A stretch of 64,000 bases of DNA from NCED01 sp035493955 (GTDB taxonomy: Bacteria > Pseudomonadota > Alphaproteobacteria > Caulobacterales > Caulobacteraceae): the NCBI GenBank assembly GCA_035493955.1, contig DATJHI010000004.1:133988-197987 (forward strand), read 5' to 3'. Of the stretch, positions 53,135 through 61,741 are shown in pieces; within the stretch, counting starts at the first letter, position 1; each line of letters starts with the position of its first letter. The position numbers and the translations under genes are program-made. The notes below the pieces were generated by a model that saw nothing but the letters and a program-made list of their open reading frames with translations, was not told the origin of the DNA and made no database searches.

Positions 53135-54403
53135 GTGAGCCAAGCTGCCCGCGTTCCCATGCAGGCGTCGTCCAGCATTGTCGGCGCCAACCAGGGAACC
53201 GCGGCCTTTGCGGCGATGATCGGCCTTACCTGGGGGCTCAGCACCATCGCCCTCATGGGGCTGGGCGTCTTCATAGGGCCGCTTCAGGCCGAGTTCGGCT
53301 GGACCCGCACCCAGGTGGCGCTGGTCTCCACCTTCATCAACCTCACCGCGGTCACCATGTCGCCGCTGCAGGGGGCGCTGATCGACCGGTTCGGGTCGCG
53401 CAGGGTGGTCCTTCCCTCTCTGGTCGTCTTCGCGGTCGGCCTGATGCTGCTCTACTTTCTGCCGCCGCAGATCGAAATGTTCTACCTGTCCTGGTGTATC
53501 ATCGCCGCCTTCAGCGTGGGCCTGCTGCCGGGCAGCTTCCTGCGTGTCGTGGGGACTTGGTTCGACCGGAATCTGGGTCTGGCCATGGGCTTGGCCAACA
53601 GCGGGATCGGTCTGGGCAACATCATCGTGCCTCTGGTCGCTACGGCGGTGATCATCTCCTACGGCTGGCGGATGGCCTATGTGACGCTGGGGCTGGTGGT
53701 CCTGTTCGTCGTGTTGCCGGTCTGCTTTCTGTGGCTGAGGGAGAAGGAGCGGCCCGCGGTGGAATCGCCCGAGGCGCTGCTGGCCCGCAAGCGCACGGCC
53801 TCCCAGAAATTCAAGCAGGCCATCCGTAGCAAGCCCTTCATGATCATCGTCGTGGCGTTCTTCTTTATGGGCCTGGTGAACACGGCCCTGATCGCCCAGC
53901 AGGTGCCGATCCTGACCGACGCCGGCCTCTCGCGGCAGAAGGCGGCGTTCATCCAGTCGATGTTCGGGGTCTTCCTGATCGTGGGGCGCCTGGGGGCTGG
54001 CTTTCTGCTCGACCGGGTCTTCGCCCCGATCCTGATGATCGTCGTCGCCCTTGGCGGCGTGGTCGCCTGCCTGATCTACTCGACGGGGACATCCGGCCAG
54101 ATCGTCTACCTCTCGGCGGCGCTCCTTGGTCTGGTCATCGGGGCCGAATTCGACGTGCTTGGCTATCTGGTCAAGCGGTACTTCGGCATCGAGGCGTTCG
54201 GAAGGATCTACAGCGTGATCTTCGCGCTCTTCCAGCTCGGCGGCGCCATGGGCGTGGTGGCCTTCTCCTACAGCTACAAGGCGTTCGGAAACTACCAGTA
54301 CGGCCTATACGGGGCGGCGACATCCCTGCTTCTGGCCTGCGTGGCCTTCGCCTTCGTGCCGAAATACCCGGCCGTATCGGCGCCGAAGGCCGTTGAGGCC
54401 TAA
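53135..54403 (+). CDS. MFS transporter (probable organic acid importer)
   Basis: A 422-residue 12-helix MFS protein of the oxalate/formate antiporter or monocarboxylate-like type. Motif A-like ALIDRFGSRRV lies at about 79-89, and the GSFLRVVGTWFDRNLGLAMGLANSGIGLG region (helix 4-5) is typical of this group. GTG start at 53135 with a GGAGG ribosome site 5 bases upstream. Neighbouring catabolic genes suggest it imports the island's substrate or an intermediate. Confidence 0.85.
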   Translation: MSQAARVPMQASSSIVGANQGTAAFAAMIGLTWGLSTIALMGLGVFIGPLQAEFGWTRTQVALVSTFINLTAVTMSPLQGALIDRFGSRRVVLPSLVVFAVGLMLLYFLPPQIEMFYLSWCIIAAFSVGLLPGSFLRVVGTWFDRNLGLAMGLANSGIGLGNIIVPLVATAVIISYGWRMAYVTLGLVVLFVVLPVCFLWLREKERPAVESPEALLARKRTASQKFKQAIRSKPFMIIVVAFFFMGLVNTALIAQQVPILTDAGLSRQKAAFIQSMFGVFLIVGRLGAGFLLDRVFAPILMIVVALGGVVACLIYSTGTSGQIVYLSAALLGLVIGAEFDVLGYLVKRYFGIEAFGRIYSVIFALFQLGGAMGVVAFSYSYKAFGNYQYGLYGAATSLLLACVAFAFVPKYPAVSAPKAVEA

Positions 54404-54732
54404 CCCCCATACCGCTTCGTTCAGAGGCGGTTCAGGTCGTTCATGGGATAGTTCGACAGTCGCGGTTGATTGTGTCGTAATGTTTCGAAGGGGTAATTCA
54501 TAGGCGACCCTTAGGAGCCTAAATTGAAGTGGATCGCACCGTGGATAGCCACCCCAGGACAAATATGATCGCGCTTCTGTCGGAGGTGCGACAGGGCGCG
54601 CGGAGAAGACGGCTATGAAGCGGCTTTTTGGCTCGGTTTGCGCTTTGTCGGCGGCGGCGGCCGTGGGACGACGGGCTTGACGATAGCTGCCCACGTAAAT
54701 CTGAGTCGAGCACACCTAATGGAGGTAATCTC
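54404..54732. other. Intergenic region before the second DUF6152-like gene
   Basis: 329 bases between the MFS gene and the DUF6152-like gene. The half near 54455-54560 is AT-richer and probably carries a promoter. At 54615-54680 there is a 21-codon signal-peptide-like frame, listed separately. No long inverted repeat was noticed. Confidence 0.4.
54615..54680 (+). pseudogene. Signal-peptide remnant upstream of DUF6152-like copy 2
   Basis: An ATG with a GGAG ribosome site opens MKRLFGSVCALSAAAAVGRRA and then stops. The MKRL start and hydrophobic Ala core resemble the signals of the DUF6152-like proteins (both other copies begin MKRL). In the other two modules an exported-protein gene occupies this position; here only a signal-like stub remains, 52 bases before the DUF6152-like gene. 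It may be a decayed gene or a tiny leader peptide. Confidence 0.35.
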
Positions 54733-55170
54733 ATGTTTGGAAAACTGATCGCCGGCGCCGGCGCCGTGGCCCTTGTCGGCGCTGTGGCTGCGGGCTCCGC
54801 AAACGCCCACCACTCCTACGCCATGTTTGACGCCAACACGACCTTGAACGTTCCCGCCACGGTGGTGAAGTGGGAATGGACCAATCCCCACAGCTTCCTG
54901 ATGGTGGTCGACAACACAAACGGCGGCCATTGGGATCTTGAGGCCGCAAGCCCTTCGATGCTGTCCCGCAACGGTCTGAACCGAGCTACCTTCAAGCCGG
55001 GCGACAAGGTGACCGTCACGCTTCACCCCCGCCGGGACAACAAGGAAAAGACCAGCGGCGTGGGCTCGTTGATGCGGGTGACCTTGGCGGACGGCAAGGT
55101 CGTGCCGTTCGAAGCGGCCCGTCCTGAGGGAGCTGGCCGCGGCGGTCCGGCCCCGGCCCCGGCTTCCTGA
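54733..55170 (+). CDS. DUF6152-like small exported protein (copy 2)
   Basis: A 145-residue exported protein. The signal peptide (about 1-23) ends at SANA, leaving HHSYAMFD as the mature N terminus, as in the other two copies. Core: VVKWEWTNPHSFLMVVDN (about 41-58) and PGDKVTVTLHPRRDNKEK (about 94-111), with a Gly/Pro/Ala-rich tail. The start has a very strong ribosome site (GGAGGT). Unlike the other copies it lacks the GHWEGDTLV-type partner gene and instead precedes two SnoaL-like exported proteins. Function unknown. Confidence 0.82.
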   Translation: MFGKLIAGAGAVALVGAVAAGSANAHHSYAMFDANTTLNVPATVVKWEWTNPHSFLMVVDNTNGGHWDLEAASPSMLSRNGLNRATFKPGDKVTVTLHPRRDNKEKTSGVGSLMRVTLADGKVVPFEAARPEGAGRGGPAPAPAS

Positions 55171-55365
55171 CGGGGTGCGGCGCATCCGTCCGGTGCGCTG
55201 AAGACGGTGGACGGCAAGCCCGTTCCCCGGCTTCGGCGGACCAGACGGCCGGCCGCCAACGCAGCCGGCGTCGCAAGCTTTGCAGCTCGGAATTGTCGAA
55301 AAAATCAGACGCCTGCGGTCAAGCCTGAACTGGCCGGCAAGCGCGACAAAGGGTGGAAATCGAAA

Positions 55366-56040
55366 ATGCGGCGAACATCATCGGCACTGTTTTGTGCGCT
55401 CGCCCTCGCCCTTGGCGCGGGGGTCGGCCTGGCGGAGGCCGCGCCGGCCGCGCCGGCGCCCGGCGTCGTCACCCAGGGGGATCTGATCATGCAGGCCGCA
55501 GTGGCGGCCTCGCACACGGATCCGGCGAAGTGGGATTGGCCGCCGATCGCGAGCCCCAAGGTTCGCAAGGAGATCGCCGAAGGCCATTATTCCCCCGAAG
55601 AACTGCGCAACATCTTCACCATCCTGGCGAGTTTCAGCGGCAATCGCTGGCCGACCCAGGGCCCGAAGGCCCAGGACCCGAGCACGGCCAAGCTGAGGGC
55701 GCCCGACGCCATAGCCCATGGCCGCGGCTTCCGCGGACTGGAAGTTTTCTACGGCAGCAACGGCTACGCCGGCGGCCCCGACGGCAGCATCGGCGACCGG
55801 GTCAACAACGTGGACACCGTCATCGCCCACGGCGACCAGGTCCTGATCAGCTGGATCATCGAAGGTCACCATACCGGCAAGCTGTTCGGCTTCCCCGGGG
55901 ATGGCAAGCCGATGCATGTGCGCGAGACCAGCGTGCAGCGTTTCAAGGACGGCAGGGCCGTCGAAACCAACGCCATCGGCGACGATCTAGCCCTCTATAC
56001 CCAAGCGGGCGGCAAGATCAGCTTCCCCGACAAGCCGTAG
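55366..56040 (+). CDS. Exported SnoaL-like protein (tandem copy 1)
   Basis: A 224-residue protein with a signal peptide (about 1-26, ending AEAAP). The central part is a NTF2/SnoaL-like domain (about 120-220): VDTVIAHGDQVLISWIIEGHHTGKL, FKDGRAVETNAIGDDLALYTQ. An N-terminal extension (WDWPPIASPKVRKEIAEGHYSPEELRN) is specific to this pair. SnoaL-like enzymes are cyclases, isomerases or hydroxylases, normally cytoplasmic; export is unusual. The next gene is a clear tandem duplicate. ATG 55366 begins the signal. Confidence 0.8.
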   Translation: MRRTSSALFCALALALGAGVGLAEAAPAAPAPGVVTQGDLIMQAAVAASHTDPAKWDWPPIASPKVRKEIAEGHYSPEELRNIFTILASFSGNRWPTQGPKAQDPSTAKLRAPDAIAHGRGFRGLEVFYGSNGYAGGPDGSIGDRVNNVDTVIAHGDQVLISWIIEGHHTGKLFGFPGDGKPMHVRETSVQRFKDGRAVETNAIGDDLALYTQAGGKISFPDKP

Positions 56041-56103
56041 ATTCCCTATCGTTGAGCGCACGCAGCATGCGCCAAGGCTCCAAATCCAAGACGAGGACGT
56101 AAA

Positions 56104-56781
56104 ATGCGTGGATTATCTTCGGCCCTGGCGCTGGCTTCGGCCTTGGCTCTCTTCGCTGCGGCTGGACCCGGCCAGGCCCAACCCCCTGGCCGCGGCGCCG
56201 GCGCCGGTTCGGCGCAACCGGGACCCAGCCAGGGCGACCTGATCGCCCAGGCCGCGATCGTCGCCTCGCATACGGACCCGGCGAAATGGGATTGGCCCAG
56301 CGCCGCCAGCGCCGACGTCCGCAAGGGGATCATCGAAGGCCACTATACCCCTGAGGAGCTGCGGAACATCTTCATCACCCTGGCCCGGTCGAGCGGTCCC
56401 TCCTGGCCGAACAGCGGACCGAAGGCGGCGAATCCGTCCCTGGCGGTCCTGCAGGCGCCGGACGCGATCAATCACGGTCGCGGGTTCCAAGGGCTCGAGG
56501 CCTTCTACGGCAGCAACGGCTACGGCGGCATCGAGGGCCGGGTCAACAAGATCGACAACCTCATCGCCCACGGCGACCGGGTCTGGATCACCTGGATCAT
56601 CGAAGGCCGCCACACCGGCAAGCTGTTCGGCTTCCCCGGCACCGGCAAGCAAATCCAGGTGCGGGAATCGAGCATGACCCGCTTCAAGGACGGCAAGGCT
56701 GTCGAACTGGACTTCATCGGCGACGATCTCGCCCTTTATACTCAAGCCGGCGGCAAGATCAGCTTTCCGGACAAGCCGTAA
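56104..56781 (+). CDS. Exported SnoaL-like protein (tandem copy 2)
   Basis: A 225-residue protein closely similar to the preceding gene along its whole length: the same N-terminal extension (DPAKWDWPSAASADVRKGI), GRGFQGLEAFYGSNGYGG and the SnoaL-type sheet (DNLIAHGDRVWITWIIEGRH, FKDGKAVELDFIGDDLALYT), ending in an identical GGKISFPDKP. The signal peptide and the Gly/Ala-rich linker after it differ. Conservation of the interior and divergence of the linker suggest both are functional rather than one decaying. Gap to copy 1 is 63 bases. Confidence 0.8.
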   Translation: MRGLSSALALASALALFAAAGPGQAQPPGRGAGAGSAQPGPSQGDLIAQAAIVASHTDPAKWDWPSAASADVRKGIIEGHYTPEELRNIFITLARSSGPSWPNSGPKAANPSLAVLQAPDAINHGRGFQGLEAFYGSNGYGGIEGRVNKIDNLIAHGDRVWITWIIEGRHTGKLFGFPGTGKQIQVRESSMTRFKDGKAVELDFIGDDLALYTQAGGKISFPDKP

Positions 56782-56868
56782 TCAATTGCAGCAGGTGGGG
56801 GCGTTGGCGCAAATCATCGCTCCCTTTGCGGCTTTGCAGTCGCACAATCAGGAAACGAGGGACGGAAA

Positions 56869-57558
56869 ATGCGCGCCATGACACTGAGCCGTTGGTTTGC
56901 AACGGCGCTGGTTTTGCCTTTGATCGTTGCCGCCGCGCCCGCCGGCGCCCAGGCGCCGGCCGGAGCCGGGGCCGGGGCGAGGCCGGCAAGAGGGGCCGGA
57001 GGCCCGCCGGCCGTGCACACGCCCGCCACCAAGGATCCCGCGGCCGCCCCGGCCGCCACCTACCGGGTGGATCCGAACCACGCCAGCGTCATCGCCGTCG
57101 TTCTGCACGAGGGCACGTCCTTCTCGACCTTCCGCATGAACAAGGTCGCCGGCACGCTTAATTGGAATCCCCGGGTCGAAGCCTCCACCGTGGAGGTCAC
57201 GGTCGACCCCAAGTCGGTCGACACCCCCGCGCCGGGCTTCGTCGATACGCTTGTCGGTGAGCAGTGGCTCAATGCCGAGAAGTTCCCGGAGATCAAGTTC
57301 GTCTCCACGGCTGTCCGCCGCACCGGTCCGACCACCGGGGAGATCACCGGCAACCTGACCTTCCTGGGCAAGACCAAGCCCATCGTCGTAAGGGCGGAAC
57401 TGGTGGGCATCGGCGCCAGCGTGCGCGGCGTTCCGACCATCGGCTTCAGGGGGGTCGCCAAGTTCAAGCGATCCGATTTCGGTTTGACCACCCTGGAGGA
57501 GGCCGTCGGCGACGAGGTCGAGCTGCTGCTCGAGATCGAGTTCCGTAAAGCCACCTGA
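56869..57558 (+). CDS. YceI-family periplasmic protein
   Basis: A 229-residue exported protein. Signal peptide about 1-27 (ending PAGAQA), an Ala/Gly/Pro linker to about 60, then a YceI lipocalin-like domain: YRVDPNHASVIAVVLHEGTS (about 64-83 in part), VEVTVDPKSVDTPAPGF and FKRSDFGLTTLEEAVGDEVELLLEIEF at the end. YceI proteins bind long isoprenoids, quinones or fatty amides in the periplasm. Its presence among exported enzymes suggests a carrier of a hydrophobic substrate or quinone. Overlaps the next gene by one base. Confidence 0.88.
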   Translation: MRAMTLSRWFATALVLPLIVAAAPAGAQAPAGAGAGARPARGAGGPPAVHTPATKDPAAAPAATYRVDPNHASVIAVVLHEGTSFSTFRMNKVAGTLNWNPRVEASTVEVTVDPKSVDTPAPGFVDTLVGEQWLNAEKFPEIKFVSTAVRRTGPTTGEITGNLTFLGKTKPIVVRAELVGIGASVRGVPTIGFRGVAKFKRSDFGLTTLEEAVGDEVELLLEIEFRKAT

Positions 57559-58877
57559 TGCTCAGCACGGCGGCAGAGTCCCTCCCGACAGACGACGCTT
57601 CGAGCAAGTTCAGTCTGTACCAGGGCTTCGTGGTTGGGCTGTGCGCTCTGGTCGCGATGTTGGACGGCTTCGACACCCAGGCGATCGCCTTCGTCGCTCC
57701 GGTGATCGCCAAGTCGTGGGGGGCGCCGGTCGCCGGCTTTGGGCCGGTGTTCGCGGTGGGGCTGTTCGCCGGAATCCTCGGTTCCGTCGCTTTCGGGGTG
57801 GTCGCCGACCGCCGGGGGCGACGGGTGACCATCATCGCCACCACGGCCATGATCGCGGCCGGCTCGCTTTTGACTTTGCTGTCGAAGGGAATGGTCGACC
57901 TGACGGCCTACCGCTTCTTCACCGGGTTCGGCCTGGGCGGGGCCATTCCCAGCATCGTCGCTCTGTCGGCTGAATATTCGCCGCCACGCATCCGGGCCAC
58001 CGTGGTGACGGCGATGTTCTGCGGCATCCCCCTCGGCGCCGTGCTTGGGGCGGCCGCCTCCGTTCCTCTGATCAAGAGCGGCGGTTGGCCGGCGGTATTC
58101 CTGGCCGGCGGGATAATCCCGCTGTTGTTGCTGCCTGTCTTGATGTGGCGGTTGCCGGAGTCGATCGGCTGGCTGAAGGCGAACGGCAAGGCCGAACTCG
58201 CGGAGAAGATCCGCTCGCGCACCCACCTGCCTTCCCTCTCTGCGCCGGTCGACGGCCTGGCCGTCAAGCCGGCGCCGGCCAAGATCACCGCGCTGCTGGC
58301 CTCCGGGCGGGCGATGGCCACCCTTTGTCTGTGGTCGACTTTTTTCCTCAGCCTGCTTCTGGTGTTTTTCCTGGTCAGCTGGATCCCGTCCATTGCCGTG
58401 GCCGAGACGGCTTCGCCCTCCATGGGCGCCATGGCGGCGGCGGTGCTCAACTTCGGAGGCATCGCCGGGGCGCTGGTGATCGGGCGGTTGATCGACCGGT
58501 TCGGCGCCTTCGCCGTGGTCGGTTCGGCCTACGTCCTGGGCGCCTGTGGAATGATGGCCATCGGGCTGGGCCCTGACGCGCGCGCGTCGGTGTTCATGTT
58601 CAGCCTCGTCGGCGGTTTCTTCGGCATGGGCGCGCAGCTGTGCGTGGTCGCCATCGCCGCGGACTTCTATCCCCTGACCTTGCGGGCGACCGGGGTAGGC
58701 GCAGCCATGGGCGCCGGACGTTTCGGCGCCATCACCGGCTCCCTGGTCGGCGGCGCGCTGCTGGCTGGGGTCGGCGGCGCCGCGCGATTCCCGCCTGTGC
58801 TTTCCGGCCTGGCCATAGCAGCGTGTGTGGCCGTCCTCGGCGCCGGATTTTTCAAACGCAGAGAGAGCAAGGACTGA
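57558..58877 (+). CDS. MFS transporter, aromatic acid:H+ symporter (AAHS) type
   Basis: A 439-residue 12-helix importer. Signature LDGFDTQAIAFVAPVIAKSWG (helix 1, about 35-55) contains the DGFD motif of the AAHS family (PcaK, BenK, MhpT). Motif A FGVVADRRGRRV is at about 79-90, and a second copy-like GRLIDRFGAF lies in the C-terminal half. This is the best single indication that the island handles an aromatic acid. Translationally coupled to YceI upstream. Confidence 0.88.
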   Translation: MLSTAAESLPTDDASSKFSLYQGFVVGLCALVAMLDGFDTQAIAFVAPVIAKSWGAPVAGFGPVFAVGLFAGILGSVAFGVVADRRGRRVTIIATTAMIAAGSLLTLLSKGMVDLTAYRFFTGFGLGGAIPSIVALSAEYSPPRIRATVVTAMFCGIPLGAVLGAAASVPLIKSGGWPAVFLAGGIIPLLLLPVLMWRLPESIGWLKANGKAELAEKIRSRTHLPSLSAPVDGLAVKPAPAKITALLASGRAMATLCLWSTFFLSLLLVFFLVSWIPSIAVAETASPSMGAMAAAVLNFGGIAGALVIGRLIDRFGAFAVVGSAYVLGACGMMAIGLGPDARASVFMFSLVGGFFGMGAQLCVVAIAADFYPLTLRATGVGAAMGAGRFGAITGSLVGGALLAGVGGAARFPPVLSGLAIAACVAVLGAGFFKRRESKD

Positions 58878-58941
58878 ACGCCCGGAAGGCTCCTCGGGCG
58901 CAAAGGCGACGCCATGAACTCTGATCCAACCCGGAGACGTC

Positions 58942-60690
58942 ATGCCGATTAATCGACGGAATCTGATCGGCTCGGTCGGAGCGGCCGCCACCGGCGCCGT
59001 TCTGAGCAGCGGCGAGGCCGAGGCGGCGACTGCGGGGCCTCTGCGCTGGACCCATGAAGCCGACGTCGTGATCGTGGGGGCCGGCGCGGTGGGCCTGACC
59101 GCGGCGGTCGTCGCCCGCGAAGCCGGCTGTTCAGTGATCATCCTCGAGGCGGAGCCCGATATCGGCGGCCACGCCATGGTCAGCGGCGGCAACGTCCCCC
59201 TGGGCGGCGGCACCAGCGTCCAGAAGAAATACGGGATCAAGGACACGCCGGATCTGCTGTTCCGCGACCTCACCGATTGGTCGGTCGTGGAGTCCAACGG
59301 GGCGGCGGACTACCGCTACAACGACCGCGAGGTCATCCGCGCCTTTGCGGACCACGCCGCCGCCACCTTCGAGTTCCTGCTCGCCCATGGCGTCACCTTC
59401 GCCGACAAGGCGCCCGACAGCGGCGGCCTGGCGGTGGGGGCCTCGGTTCCGCGCACGATGCATGCGGTGCCCCTGGACTGGCCCCTGCCGGGAACGGGCA
59501 AGCCGGCTCCGCCCGAACAGCGACGGACCCTGTCGACCGGAACGGGGATCGTGCGCCCGCTGGAGGTCGCGGCCCGCAAGGCCGGGGTTCAGATCCTGCT
59601 CGAGCACCGCATGACCTCGCTGCATCGTCAGGGACGGCGCGGCCGGGTCGTCGGGGTGGCGGCCACGACCAAGGGCAAGCCCCTGAACGTTCGCGCCCGC
59701 AAGGCGGTCATCCTGGGGACGGGCGGCTCCACCGGCAATGTCGAGTTCCGCCGCATGTTCGATCCACGGCTGACCGAGGAGTATTGCGGCCTCGCGGGAA
59801 TGCCCTGGTCGAACCAGGACGCCAGCGGCGAACTGGCGGCCATGGAGGTCGGGGCCGCCCTGTGGGGCATGGCCAACTACACCGGCGAATTCGGCTGGAG
59901 CCTATGCAAGCCGGGCCAGATCGGGTGCCAATACGGCTACAACCATTTGATCTGGGAGCCGGGCAGCCGGGTGTTCGACAAGGCTCGCGCGACCGGGCTG
60001 GGGGTGAAGGACTGGCAAAACCTGATCCTGGTGAACATGCTGGGCGCGCGTTTCTATGACGAGACCGGCGACCAGTTCACCGGCAACAACCCGGGGTCCC
60101 AGACCAATTACGTCCAGGGCAGTTGGCGCAACGCGGCCGACAAGCCTTACAAGCCGAAGAATTTCCTCAACGCGGCCCTGGCGGGCATCAACGACGGCAA
60201 GAACGGCGGCGGTCCGATCTGGGCCATCTTTGACGCCGACGCCGTGGCGCGGGAACGTTGGGACCCGACGCCGCCGAACGTCGATGAAAGCGGCTTCTTC
60301 TTCAGCGCCCCGACCCTGGCTGAACTCGCCAGGAAGATCGTGATGAAGCACCAGCGGGTTCCGATGCCGCCCGCGGCCTTGGAAGCGACCGTCGCCCGCT
60401 ACAACAGCTTCGTGGACGCGGGCAAGGACGCCGACTTCGATAAGCCTGCGCCCAAGTACAAGATCGCCAAGCCGCCCTTCTACGCAGCCTGGGCCACTCC
60501 GATCAATCACGACACGCGGGGAGGACTGCGGATCAACGCCGCCTGCCAGGTCGTGGACATGAAGGGCGCCGTGATACCGGGCCTTTATTGCGGGGGAGAG
60601 TCCGCCGGCGGCTTCAGTCAGCACGGCCTGGCGCGCGCCACCTGTCAGGGCTTCATCGCCGGCCAGCACGCGGCCGCCGATTCGGCCTAG
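58942..60690 (+). CDS. Tat-signal FAD-dependent oxidoreductase (FAD_binding_2, fumarate reductase/ketosteroid dehydrogenase-like)
   Basis: A 582-residue flavoprotein. The N terminus has NRRNLIG (4-10) and a hydrophobic segment ending EAEAA, a Tat-type signal, although the pattern is not a full SRRxFLK. FAD-binding GAGAVGLTAAVVAREAG (about 47-63), GGHAMVSGGNVPLGGG, then the C-terminal GLYCGGESAGGFSQHGLARATCQG (substrate and FAD site). Related to flavocytochrome c fumarate reductases and 3-ketosteroid-delta-1-dehydrogenases. Being exported, it may desaturate or reduce a substrate in the periplasm, passing electrons to a cytochrome or quinone. Partners and substrate unknown. Confidence 0.82.
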   Translation: MPINRRNLIGSVGAAATGAVLSSGEAEAATAGPLRWTHEADVVIVGAGAVGLTAAVVAREAGCSVIILEAEPDIGGHAMVSGGNVPLGGGTSVQKKYGIKDTPDLLFRDLTDWSVVESNGAADYRYNDREVIRAFADHAAATFEFLLAHGVTFADKAPDSGGLAVGASVPRTMHAVPLDWPLPGTGKPAPPEQRRTLSTGTGIVRPLEVAARKAGVQILLEHRMTSLHRQGRRGRVVGVAATTKGKPLNVRARKAVILGTGGSTGNVEFRRMFDPRLTEEYCGLAGMPWSNQDASGELAAMEVGAALWGMANYTGEFGWSLCKPGQIGCQYGYNHLIWEPGSRVFDKARATGLGVKDWQNLILVNMLGARFYDETGDQFTGNNPGSQTNYVQGSWRNAADKPYKPKNFLNAALAGINDGKNGGGPIWAIFDADAVARERWDPTPPNVDESGFFFSAPTLAELARKIVMKHQRVPMPPAALEATVARYNSFVDAGKDADFDKPAPKYKIAKPPFYAAWATPINHDTRGGLRINAACQVVDMKGAVIPGLYCGGESAGGFSQHGLARATCQGFIAGQHAAADSA

Positions 60691-60958
60691 CCGCATGAGC
60701 ACGGCCGTTTTCGACGGTAATTTAAGTCGTATATATGACCTATTTGGGTGGGGGCTTGGCGCGGGTCGATTTTTCGAAGGGGGAGGGTGGGGGCTTCAGC
60801 TTCTCGACCGATCGGATTGGCCGGTAGGCCCGTCGTCCCCTTCTCCTTGACGTCCACATTGAAGCGGGTAAAAGACGTATAGCTAGCCTATAGGCTTCCG
60901 GCATTATCATCGGTCGGCGCCCGGGGCGATGCTCCGCCGCGGCGGGAGGAAATGAAGC

Positions 60959-61699
60959 ATGAAGTTTGCGGTCATCGCCGCTATCGGGGTTTCCGTCCTG
61001 GCAAGTTCGGCGTTCGCGGCCTCGGCGCCCGCTGCGGCGGCTGGCGCTGCGGCGGCCAAGCCCAACACGCGTACGTTCGATCCCCACGATCTGGCGGGGG
61101 TGTGGACCCATTCCTCGCGCGCGGTCTTCAACTGGTCCTTGAACGAGAAGTACGCCGCGATCCTCAAGAAGCGGAGGGATGACGAGGCGGCGGGACGTCC
61201 CCTTCTGAAAGCCAATTCGTGCAGCCCGGCGCCGCTTATCGAGATGATGACGCGCCCGGTCGGTCCGCTGGAGTTCGCGCCCATCCACGATGACCGGTTG
61301 GTGATCTCCAAATCGAACGGCTCGATATACCGGGTCTATTTCAAGCGGCCACACCCGGCGCCCGAAGACGTGGAGCCGTCCCTGTTCGGCGACGCCGTCG
61401 GCCACTGGGAGGGGGACACCCTGGTGATCGACACCGTCGGACTGGGCGGCACGGACTTCACCGACGGCCAGATTCCGCACTCGCCCGTCATGCACGTGGT
61501 CCAACGCCTGCGTCGGACAGCTTTCGACAAGCTCGAAAACCGGATCACCGTCGAGGATGCCGAAGCCTTCACGCGGCCGGCCACCGCGGTGCAGATCTAT
61601 ACCTTGACGCCGGACGAGGAACTGAATGAATTCTACTGCACCAATGACCGGATTGTGTACGACTCCAATGGCAAGGTCAGCATCGCTCCGCCTCATTGA
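60959..61699 (+). CDS. Exported protein of unknown function, GHWEGDTLV family (copy 2)
   Basis: A 246-residue exported protein, paralogue of 38981-39700. Signal peptide about 1-21 (ending AFAAS). Mature part: DLAGVWTH, GDAVGHWEGDTLVIDTVGLGG (about 145-165), PHSPVMHVVQRLRR and FYCTNDRIV near the end. The two copies keep the same core and differ mostly in the first 60 mature residues. Ribosome site GGGAGGA. Followed after 42 bases by DUF6152-like copy 3, as in copy 1. The promoter region upstream contains GTCGTATATATGAC (60726-60739), a near-palindrome. Confidence 0.8.
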   Translation: MKFAVIAAIGVSVLASSAFAASAPAAAAGAAAAKPNTRTFDPHDLAGVWTHSSRAVFNWSLNEKYAAILKKRRDDEAAGRPLLKANSCSPAPLIEMMTRPVGPLEFAPIHDDRLVISKSNGSIYRVYFKRPHPAPEDVEPSLFGDAVGHWEGDTLVIDTVGLGGTDFTDGQIPHSPVMHVVQRLRRTAFDKLENRITVEDAEAFTRPATAVQIYTLTPDEELNEFYCTNDRIVYDSNGKVSIAPPH

Positions 61700-61741
61700 T
61701 CCAGATTTCGGACTTTACTGTTCTCAGCAAGGAGATGCGCC

